NCBI GenBank assembly: GCA_937888925.1
Contig: CALARM010000435.1
Coordinates: 1-7,912, forward strand
Length of the DNA: 7,912 nt
Source: an uncultured Synergistia bacterium
Lineage (GTDB): Bacteria; Eremiobacterota; SpSt-956; JAKJGF01
Direction: 5' to 3'
Shown: positions 1 to 5,016 of the stretch, piece by piece
Layout of the letters: every line of letters starts with the position of its first letter
Position numbering within the stretch: position 1 is the first letter of the stretch
Notes under the pieces: model-generated
Told to the model about the DNA's origin: nothing
Databases searched by the model: none
What the model saw: only the letters and a program-made list of their open reading frames with translations
Program-made: the position numbers and the translations under genes

Positions 1-25
1 CTACACACTACTAAGAAAACTATAG

Positions 26-51
26 AAACGATGGAATACCATCGTTTTTTT
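26..51 (+). terminator. Rho-independent terminator of an off-window gene
   Basis: A 9-bp perfect stem, AAACGATGG (26-34) with CCATCGTTT (39-47), closes an AATA loop and runs into a T-tract (45-51). On the plus strand this is a textbook intrinsic terminator. No gene lies between the left edge and the hairpin, so it should end a plus-strand gene left of the window. The 25 bases before it are too short to identify any product. The minus strand has only a weak T-run after the stem, so it is a poor terminator in that direction. Confidence 0.8.
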
Positions 52-94
52 ATTTATTCTGAGTATCGTAACAGGTAAAAGGGTATTCGTAAAA

Positions 95-237
95 AGCTTC
101 TGCCTGGCAGGCTCTGGAGAAGAAAAATTAGTTTTTTCTATAGAATTAAAAATTAAATAAGGGTTAATTTATTGTCTGTAAAACAAATGATATAAGGCAA
201 ATTATTTTTCTTCGTAAGAGCCTGTCAGGTAGAAGCT
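95..237. repeat. MITE-like element with imperfect 36-bp inverted repeats
   Basis: The left arm (95-130, beginning AGCTTCTGCCTGGCAGGC) is the inverse of the right arm (202-237), with about 30 of 36 positions matching and about 71 bp between them. Two of the mismatches would be G-U wobbles in a plus-strand transcript. Each arm also contains a small palindrome, GCCTG-G-CAGGC at 102-112 and GCCTG-T-CAGGT at 220-230. The pentamer TAAAA flanks both ends (90-94 and 240-244), which could be a target duplication but is weak evidence in AT-rich DNA. There is no coding capacity. It could be a non-autonomous transposable element, a REP/BIME-like intergenic repeat, or a long stem that ends or stabilises the mRNA of the minus-strand gene that stops at 300. 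Family membership cannot be shown from one copy. Confidence 0.55.
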
Positions 238-267
238 GATAAAATGGTTACTAATTTACCTGGTGCG

Positions 268-295
268 GTAATAAGTAATGAATAGTGATAAGTAG
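268..295. repeat. Degenerate 7-bp-period repeat tract
   Basis: The sequence reads as four successive heptamers, GTAATAA, GTAATGA, ATAGTGA and TAAGTAG, directly after the stop of the PATAN gene. The units are related but diverged. On its own this is weak; it gains weight because a clean 7-bp tandem repeat occurs at 7599-7626 and similar words recur at 4734-4780. Confidence 0.35.
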
Positions 296-299
296 CTTA

Positions 300-1178
300 C
301 TATAAATCAGAAAAAAACTCTGTTTTAAAAGGATATCCTACTATCTGAGTCAGTATTTTTTCAATAGGCCTGTTTATTGTCATTTCGAAGGCTAAATTAT
401 TTGGAACAAACTGAAAATGTCCTTCTCTCCAGCTCAATATCCTTTTTACAACCTCTTCACCTTTCCCCCATTTATCTTCTGCATGAATTGCCTTGCCCTG
501 TAAAAAAAACAAAGCAGCTTCTTCTCCTGCCAGGTAAAAGCAGATTTTACCGCTCTGTCTGGTGTTGACCATGATTTGAAATATGTAAAAAGGCGGTATA
601 TAGTTTATATCTCCTGCAAATACAAGCCCTTCTACATAATCGGGAGCATTATGAACAAGATTCTGGCTTTCTTTTAATGACATAGAATAGTCATTTCTAT
701 CCAGGTAAAGTTTTATGAGTTTTTTTCTTGCTTCAGTATTGGATGGGTTTTCTTTAATAAGAGATGTATATCTTTTAAGAGCTTTTTCTTCTTCGAGGTT
801 TTTCTCTCTGGTTTTAAATTCTTTTGTCTTTTTTCCTTCATTTCCATAACCTCTATGGCCGAAATCTCTTGCAAATTCCGAGACAGAAAAAGTTTCTTCT
901 TTAGACTGTTGCTCAGAATATGGCAAAGAAGGAGGCATGAATACTTTATTACTATCGTCGTCTTTTTTCTTAATAATATATTCTGCGTAATTCTTTGGTG
1001 TTAAATCTTCTTCTGCTTCAGCGGGTAAATCTTCTGATCTTTCTTTAAAATAAACCCATTTAACACCTTCTTTTTCTTCCCATGGGCCTTTATTTATATT
1101 TACCTCTTCTTTTGTTTGGGAAGGGAAAAATAACTCTTTTAATTTATTGGTAAGGCTTTTCGATTTCTTGTATTGCAA
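300..1178 (-). CDS. TPR and PATAN (DUF4388) domain protein
   Basis: This 292-residue protein is probably cytoplasmic, with no signal peptide or membrane segment. Residues 1-130 are charged and low-complexity. About 133-180 form a TPR-like helical pair (ALKRYTSLIKENPSNTEARK and the helices after it). About 186-278 match the DUF4388/PATAN pattern: an initial GDINYIPPFYIFQIMVNTRQSG, then FLQGKAIHAE, then ILSWREGHFQF, then INRPIEKIL. PATAN domains are protein-interaction modules; in cyanobacteria, PATAN response regulators act on the type IV pilus motor, but this protein has no receiver domain. The start is TTG, chosen because GGTGA (1186-1190) lies 7-8 nt upstream; a GTG four codons earlier lacks a ribosome site. 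It lies 34 bp after the HEAT gene in the same direction, so the two are probably cotranscribed. A role in pilus control is inferred from the domain and the nearby pilin genes. Confidence 0.8.
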   Translation of the reverse strand: MQYKKSKSLTNKLKELFFPSQTKEEVNINKGPWEEKEGVKWVYFKERSEDLPAEAEEDLTPKNYAEYIIKKKDDDSNKVFMPPSLPYSEQQSKEETFSVSEFARDFGHRGYGNEGKKTKEFKTREKNLEEEKALKRYTSLIKENPSNTEARKKLIKLYLDRNDYSMSLKESQNLVHNAPDYVEGLVFAGDINYIPPFYIFQIMVNTRQSGKICFYLAGEEAALFFLQGKAIHAEDKWGKGEEVVKRILSWREGHFQFVPNNLAFEMTINRPIEKILTQIVGYPFKTEFFSDL

Positions 1179-1212
1179 ATATTATTCACCAGACAGAAAA
1201 AATTATGGTAGA

Positions 1213-1599
1213 TTAGAATGAAAGTCCATGCTGAATACCGGTTAATTTATTTATAGTTTCCTGAATAGCCTGTACTATCCAGGGCTGAACTTCCAGTTTT
1301 AAAGCTTCTGTAAGATAAGGAACTGCTTTGTTATCACCTAAATTACCAAGAGCTTTTACTACATTATAACGGACTGTATCGTCCGGATCAGACAGAACCT
1401 TTATTAAATGTTCTACTGCTCTCTGGTCTCCAAGTTCTCCAAGAGCCCATGCCGCATCAATTCGATTTTCAGCAGACGGTGATTTAAGTTCTGATATTAG
1501 TTGATCGAAATTTTTCTCCATTGCATTAACACTACCGTTTATAAAAAAAATAGACATCATTACAATAAGAAAAAAGAAAATTCCTCTAGTAATATACAC
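1213..1599 (-). CDS. Exported small HEAT-repeat protein
   Basis: This 128-residue protein has an N-terminal signal peptide: basic MYITR, a hydrophobic stretch at about 7-21, and a likely signal peptidase I site after SVNA (residue 26). The mature part (about 100 residues) is nearly all HEAT/PBS-lyase-type repeats. Two are clear: about 32-58 ending AAWALGELGD, and about 63-89 with DPDDTVRYNVVKALGNLGD. A weaker third covers about 93-118. Such repeats form a helical scaffold that binds other proteins; no catalytic residues are expected. The start is GTG, supported by AGGAGG 9 nt upstream. It has its own promoter after the pilin operon and precedes the PATAN gene by 34 bp. A periplasmic or outer-surface scaffold role is inferred; the partner is unknown. 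Confidence 0.82.
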   Translation of the reverse strand: MYITRGIFFFLIVMMSIFFINGSVNAMEKNFDQLISELKSPSAENRIDAAWALGELGDQRAVEHLIKVLSDPDDTVRYNVVKALGNLGDNKAVPYLTEALKLEVQPWIVQAIQETINKLTGIQHGLSF

Positions 1600-1608
1600 A
1601 GACGAATT

Positions 1609-1614
1609 CCTCCT
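1609..1614 (-). promoter_or_regulatory. Strong ribosome binding site fixing a GTG start
   Basis: AGGAGG on the minus strand sits 9 nt before GTG (1599-1597). It decides the start of the HEAT-repeat gene, because the upstream ATG codons at about 1642-1659 are in another frame and run to a stop just inside the gene. Confidence 0.8.
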
Positions 1615-1710
1615 GATTTTTCAAAAAATATTTTGTTGGGTTGAGCATGATAATCTCCATGTGAAGAAAATAAACGACAGTTAATAATCAAAAAACCATA
1701 ATAATCCATA

Positions 1711-1753
1711 TTTCATAAGCGTTTTACTTAAAAATTATGCTCAATTTATGAAA
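1711..1753 (-). promoter_or_regulatory. Possible stem-loop in the HEAT-gene leader
   Basis: TTTCATAA (1711-1718) is exactly complementary to TTATGAAA (1746-1753), with a 27-nt AT-rich interior that contains a second, nested CATAA/TTATG pairing. It lies in the roughly 170-nt 5' leader between the predicted start of transcription (about 1772) and the GTG. I do not recognise a known riboswitch. In AT-rich DNA an 8-bp dyad may be chance. Confidence 0.25.
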
Positions 1754-1778
1754 GGATATCTTTTAAAATAGTTTATTT

Positions 1779-1807
1779 ATTTTACTATACAGGGAAAATA
1801 ATGTCAA
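1779..1807 (-). promoter_or_regulatory. Sigma-70-type promoter for the HEAT-PATAN unit
   Basis: On the minus strand a perfect -35 box TTGACA (1807-1802) is followed after exactly 17 nt by TAAAAT (1784-1779), five of six matches to the -10 consensus. Transcription should start near 1772. It lies 27 bp after the stop of the large pilin-like gene, so the HEAT and PATAN genes can be expressed independently of the pilin operon. No clear terminator separates the two units, so read-through is possible. Confidence 0.75.
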
Positions 1808-1834
1808 GTTATGTAGCTTACAATCCAACCAGTA

Positions 1835-3412
1835 TTACTCTATACGCCAGAATACAGGTTGAAGATAAACGGGTCCTGAGCTATAGTTAATCGTAGAATC
1901 TGTCACATAAGGATTATATCTAAATGTTACCACACAACCGCTGGCACCGGTATTTTTAACAATAACACCGGAATTGCCATGCTTATCCGGATCAGCATTT
2001 ATTATAATACCTTCAATTGTAATTGAATTATTAGCAGTATCGGTACATTTATTTTCCAGATTTATTGTTCCATCTGTCGTATAAACGACTCCTTTAAAGG
2101 TATTTCCTCCGGCAATAGGTGTTGCCCTGGTAGTAAGAGTGAAGGACTTCCCATAAATTGCTACAGTATGCTTATTTATAGGACTGTATATATGCATACT
2201 GGAATCGTACAGCCAGATATCCTCTGCAGAAGCAAAGGTAAATGATTGAGCATCAACAGTAACATGGTATGATCTGAGATATCCGTCTATAAAGAGACCG
2301 GAATAAATATTATCATTAACCTGGATATGCATCGGATCACCGCTGCCGCCGGGGTTTATGTCTAAATTACCTCCCCAGTGATAAATATTATTTTTACTTA
2401 CTGTAAGGGTATTATTATTCCAGCTCATACCATCAGGAAGATAATCTTTCATGTCCTGCCAGTCTTCAAAATCATAAATCGTAACAAACCCTAATTTAAG
2501 ATAAATGTGTACTTTAGCTTTCAATGTACCGCCATCATTTTTTATCTGTCCGAGAAATTTAACTTTAGCACTCATAAACAGGTCAATACCCAGGTTCGGT
2601 ACATTTTCATTCATTTCATGCTCGTTACCGCCACCTGCCAGAGCAAATGATTTAGCTCTCGCCTTAAGGGTATCATATTCTAATTTCAGGCATTGCTTTG
2701 TAGGGACATTACTTACCGGTATGCCATTCCCTGATATTATGTCGGCAACTGTGGCAGCGTCTCCTACAGTTCCGCTTGAAGCAACAGTTGAATTATATAA
2801 AGAAAGGGATACGTTAGAGCCCTTGGAAAAGGTATTGCCAGCCGAGTAATTACAATGGATATTACTGGGAAATCTGTCAGGATTGGCAGTTAGCTTGAGA
2901 ATAAGAGGGTTAGTACCGGGATCAGTATTTATAGATACAGCGCCATCACTGTAGAGTGTCATAGGAACAAACTGATAATGTACAATGGCTTCCACAATCT
3001 TACTGGATTTATTCCCTCCTCCTGCCGGAACTGTTCCTTTAGATACTACCAGAATGGAATAAGGAGGAATAATCCTTGAGTCACCAAAGGCATCTATAAT
3101 AGTTGTAGAAGTAGATTTACCTATATTCGAACTATATTCATAGACATTAAAAGTCCCTCTCCCGATGGAATCACTGTAGTTTGTAGTAGCAGGCAGGCTA
3201 CTTATAGAACCATACGTTTCCAGCTTATAAAGCATATAATGAATACCGCTTTCTGCAACATTCAATGCTTCTGTATCATAATAATATCTCATAGACATAC
3301 TCATATGGGAATAACTATTCAACATAAGAACAGAGGCAAGGCCCAGGAGTATAAAACATATGCCCAGTGCCGATATAACTGCCATTCCTTTTTTAATTGT
3401 ATATCTTTTCAT
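1835..3412 (-). CDS. Large PilX/GspK-like minor pseudopilin
   Basis: This 525-residue protein has a class III prepilin-type N-terminus: a short basic leader MKRYTIKKG, a likely prepilin peptidase cut between Gly9 and Met10, then a hydrophobic helix (about 10-31). The motif DTEALNVAESGIHYMLYKLE (46-65) is typical of PilX/GspK N-terminal helices (A..AE.G). The mature position 5 is Ser14, not the usual Glu. Lack of Glu5 is a hallmark of GspK-type tip subunits. The rest is a large Gly/Ser/Asn/Thr-rich, beta-rich region; 416-500 resembles the C-terminal part of PilX-type pilus assembly proteins (KGVVYTTDGTI, ITIEGIIINAD). Cysteines at 187, 241, 456 and 493 could form disulfides outside the membrane. 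It is last in the operon, 17 bp after the PilW/GspJ-like gene. The likely role is capping the tip of a pilus or pseudopilus. The large domain may bind a surface, but its ligand is unknown. Confidence 0.75.
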   Translation of the reverse strand: MKRYTIKKGMAVISALGICFILLGLASVLMLNSYSHMSMSMRYYYDTEALNVAESGIHYMLYKLETYGSISSLPATTNYSDSIGRGTFNVYEYSSNIGKSTSTTIIDAFGDSRIIPPYSILVVSKGTVPAGGGNKSSKIVEAIVHYQFVPMTLYSDGAVSINTDPGTNPLILKLTANPDRFPSNIHCNYSAGNTFSKGSNVSLSLYNSTVASSGTVGDAATVADIISGNGIPVSNVPTKQCLKLEYDTLKARAKSFALAGGGNEHEMNENVPNLGIDLFMSAKVKFLGQIKNDGGTLKAKVHIYLKLGFVTIYDFEDWQDMKDYLPDGMSWNNNTLTVSKNNIYHWGGNLDINPGGSGDPMHIQVNDNIYSGLFIDGYLRSYHVTVDAQSFTFASAEDIWLYDSSMHIYSPINKHTVAIYGKSFTLTTRATPIAGGNTFKGVVYTTDGTINLENKCTDTANNSITIEGIIINADPDKHGNSGVIVKNTGASGCVVTFRYNPYVTDSTINYSSGPVYLQPVFWRIE

Positions 3413-3429
3413 TTTCTGCCATCCCTTTT

Positions 3430-4200
3430 CTATTTAATTTTCATAATAGTATTTCTCATAAATATAGTTAAAGTTTCTACTGCTATTAATTCTCCCCCGT
3501 TTTCCCCTCCTCTTGGGCTCTTATATCTTGTTTCTACACGTAATGTGCAATAAGAAGGTTCTACAGATGGTATTTCTACAGAAACATCGTAAATATTTCT
3601 TGCAATAACATGAGGAGGTAGATCGGGAGAGCATGTTCCATCAAGTATATGCCTGAGATCATCAAAGGCCAGGGGAATTTCAAAGCCATATTCATTTGGA
3701 TCAAAAACTGGCACATAATCAGGATTTGTTGTAAAGGTACTATTTTTTCCAGGAGATGAAAATGCTCTCTTTAATAAAAAGTAGTATGGTTGAGTTGAAT
3801 TTTTTATCTCTCTCGGAGTATGTGGATCAGCCTGAAGATAATATATAACATAGGCTTCCCACTGGGGAGAAGCCACATTAATATTTGGCTGAGAGCCAGC
3901 TGCGTTATTTCCCAGTGTCGTTAAAAAACTTATTGCCTTCGGTACATTAGTAACGGGATCATTACAATCACTCAGTGATGCTCCATGAGTTCTTCTCAGA
4001 TCTTTACTGAACCAGGTTATGCCTTTCACTGCTTCTTTTCTTATAAAAGAAAGACCGCTTTCTTCCCGTGAAACTTTAAGGCTGTGATACATAATCTGAG
4101 AAGCTATCCCCATTAAACACAAAAAAATCATGGTACTTATGACAACTTCCAGAAGTGACATACCCTTATTAAATTTCATTTTTTCATACTTCAATTTCAT
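3430..4200 (-). CDS. PilW/GspJ-like prepilin
   Basis: With the ATG at 4200 this is a 256-residue protein. The leader MKLKYEKMKFNKG is cut after Gly13, and the mature protein begins MSLLEVVISTMIFLCLMGIA, with Glu at +5 as required for class III prepilins, then a hydrophobic helix of about 20 residues. The following KVSREESGLSFIRKEAVKGITWFSKDLRRT pattern fits PilW/GspJ (a minor pilin with helix then beta-rich globular domain). I chose the ATG at 4200: GAGGG (4205-4209) precedes it by 4 nt, and it starts 7 nt after the stop of the upstream gene. A TTG at 4233 would add 11 residues and overlap the upstream gene but has no ribosome site; ATG 4179 is a second alternative. It is the middle gene of the three-gene pseudopilin operon. 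Confidence 0.8.
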   Translation of the reverse strand: MKLKYEKMKFNKGMSLLEVVISTMIFLCLMGIASQIMYHSLKVSREESGLSFIRKEAVKGITWFSKDLRRTHGASLSDCNDPVTNVPKAISFLTTLGNNAAGSQPNINVASPQWEAYVIYYLQADPHTPREIKNSTQPYYFLLKRAFSSPGKNSTFTTNPDYVPVFDPNEYGFEIPLAFDDLRHILDGTCSPDLPPHVIARNIYDVSVEIPSVEPSYCTLRVETRYKSPRGGENGGELIAVETLTIFMRNTIMKIK

Positions 4201-4207
4201 AAATCCC

Positions 4208-4681
4208 TCATGGAACTTTTGTTGGAACAGCAAGGTAGTTGTGTATATAAGAGGAAAATTTTATTTCTTTCTTTACCCCCTGTATTTCTAAAGATTTTCC
4301 TTCCAGATTTTTATCATACCAGTATACACTTATTGTAATTTTTTTCAATCTATTAATAGGATGGGTAGAATCAACAGTATCTACAAGTGACATTTTTCGT
4401 AAAAATTTCATATTATCAGACGTAACTTCAGAAAGAGTGTATGGACTGCCTGATGTGGCATAAACATCAAAATTACATAAAAATTCCTTTTGATACAATT
4501 CAAGGGTAGACTGAGCCAGATTTGTGGCAAGTACCATATTATCTCCCTTTTTAATACCCATAATGCCGGCAATAAACATACCTGTTATTGTTATAACAGC
4601 CAGTGCCAGTATAACCAGAGCAACCATAATTTCTGTAATATTTAACCCGTAGAAAGATTGGATTTTTTTTATATTTCTCAT
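4208..4681 (-). CDS. PilV/GspI-like prepilin
   Basis: This 157-residue protein has a short leader (MRNIKKIQSFYG), a prepilin peptidase site between Gly12 and Leu13, and Glu17 at mature position +5 (LNITEIMVALVILALAVITITGMF). The following NMVLATNLAQSTLELYQKEF segment (about 48-67) matches the A..LA...LE pattern of PilV/GspI. The mature form is about 145 residues. It is first of the pilin genes and 7 bp from the next, which fits the conserved I-J-K (or PilV-W-X) order. The ribosome site is weak (AGGA about 12 nt from ATG). No major pilin, GspH/FimT, PilY1 or assembly ATPase gene is inside the window, so the machine's other parts must be elsewhere. Confidence 0.8.
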   Translation of the reverse strand: MRNIKKIQSFYGLNITEIMVALVILALAVITITGMFIAGIMGIKKGDNMVLATNLAQSTLELYQKEFLCNFDVYATSGSPYTLSEVTSDNMKFLRKMSLVDTVDSTHPINRLKKITISVYWYDKNLEGKSLEIQGVKKEIKFSSYIHNYLAVPTKVP

Positions 4682-4733
4682 TGTTTTAGTCAGTCCTATA
4701 AATGATTCATCATATAGGTTTTATTTCATTGTC

Positions 4734-4780
4734 GTGACCCATAACGTGTGACGGATTTAATCACTGCGCATCACGCATTA
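4734..4780. repeat. Degenerate heptamer words between divergent genes
   Basis: The stretch contains GTGACCC, ATAACGT and GTGACGG in consecutive 7-bp steps (4735-4755). On the opposite strand it has ATAATGC then GTGATGC (4780-4767). These resemble the clean GTGACGC/GTTACGC tandem at 7599-7626. CATAACC CATAACT at 4861-4874 is a further 7-bp step pair nearby. The phase breaks at 4756-4766, so this is at most a decayed array. Confidence 0.3.
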
Positions 4781-4820
4781 TATATATATTATACACCTTT
4801 TATATAAAATATACTGTAAT

Positions 4821-4848
4821 TTTGATTATAAAAGAGAAAATATATAAT
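4821..4848 (+). promoter_or_regulatory. Candidate distal promoter for the PreTA-like gene
   Basis: A perfect TATAAT (4843-4848) is preceded at 16 nt by TTTGAT (4821-4826), a weak -35. Transcription would start near 4855, giving a leader of about 160 nt. The DNA here is so AT-rich that chance -10 matches are likely. It overlaps the opposite-strand promoter. Confidence 0.35.
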
Positions 4849-4853
4849 AGCAA
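4825..4853 (-). promoter_or_regulatory. Predicted promoter of the pseudopilin operon
   Basis: On the minus strand TTGCTA (4853-4848, four of six -35 matches) is followed after 17 nt by a perfect TATAAT (4830-4825). Transcription would start near 4818, about 137 nt before the ATG of the PilV/GspI-like gene. It overlaps the candidate plus-strand promoter, so the two may compete. Confidence 0.5.
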
Positions 4854-4960
4854 TATTTTCCATAACCCATAACTCATTTTCAAACGCAATCTGTGACATT
4901 CATTTTTTACGGAGGACTATTAACATAGATGGAGAAATATATTATTTAAATTTTACATGA

Positions 4961-4995
4961 TAGTTGACAGCATAATCGTGTGATGCAGTTAACTA
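4961..4995 (+). promoter_or_regulatory. Dyad operator within an elongated-spacer promoter
   Basis: TAGTTGACAGCAT (4961-4973) and ATGCAGTTAACTA (4983-4995) are inverted copies matching at 11 of 13 positions, with a 9-nt spacer. The left arm contains a perfect -35 box TTGACA (4964-4969). The right arm contains TTAACT (4989-4994), a weak -10 at a 19-nt spacing. A dyad centred in an overlong 19-nt spacer is the layout of promoters controlled by MerR-family activators. The arm ends 11 nt before the GGAGG ribosome site of the PreTA-like gene. It might instead be a repressor site or an mRNA hairpin. The dyad is directly seen; the regulator type is inference, and no regulator gene is in the window. 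Confidence 0.5.
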
Positions 4996-5016
4996 CAGAT
5001 AATTTGGAGGTTTCTT

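Larger units (their letters stand above)
4682..5016. other. Divergent intergenic regulatory region
   Basis: This 335-bp, very AT-rich gap separates the leftward pilin operon from the rightward PreTA-like gene. It holds a predicted minus promoter (4825-4853), a candidate overlapping plus promoter (4821-4848), a dyad with a second candidate promoter (4961-4995), and GTGAC/GTAAC-like words at 4734-4780 and 4862-4875. An orphan GGAGG (4911-4915) is followed only by a six-codon reading frame (ATG 4929), which I do not regard as a gene. No RNA gene was recognised. Confidence 0.6.

Noticed and set aside
526..543. CCTGCCAGGTAAAAGCAG inside the PATAN gene resembles the right arm of the inverted repeat (15 of 18)
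   Set aside because: It encodes conserved-looking domain residues (FYLAGEE region) and lacks the rest of the arm, so chance or a short palindromic word is the simpler reading.
377..568. Plus-strand open frame opposite the PATAN gene
   Set aside because: It lies wholly inside a well-supported minus-strand gene, has no domain signature and no ribosome site.
1590..1659. Short minus-strand frame of about 23 codons starting ATG in the HEAT-gene leader and ending just inside the gene
   Set aside because: There is no ribosome site before its ATG and no recognisable leader-peptide codon run.
2505..2849. 114-codon plus-strand frame opposite the large pilin-like gene
   Set aside because: It is a shadow of the real minus-strand gene, with no start signal or plausible protein features.
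3239..3553. 104-codon plus-strand frame across the PilX-like/PilW-like junction
   Set aside because: It overlaps two solid prepilin genes and their conserved N-terminal motif; the hydrophobic run is an antisense artefact.
4201..4233. TTG start extending the PilW/GspJ-like gene
   Set aside because: It has no ribosome site and lengthens the leader unnecessarily; ATG at 4200 with GAGGG fits better.
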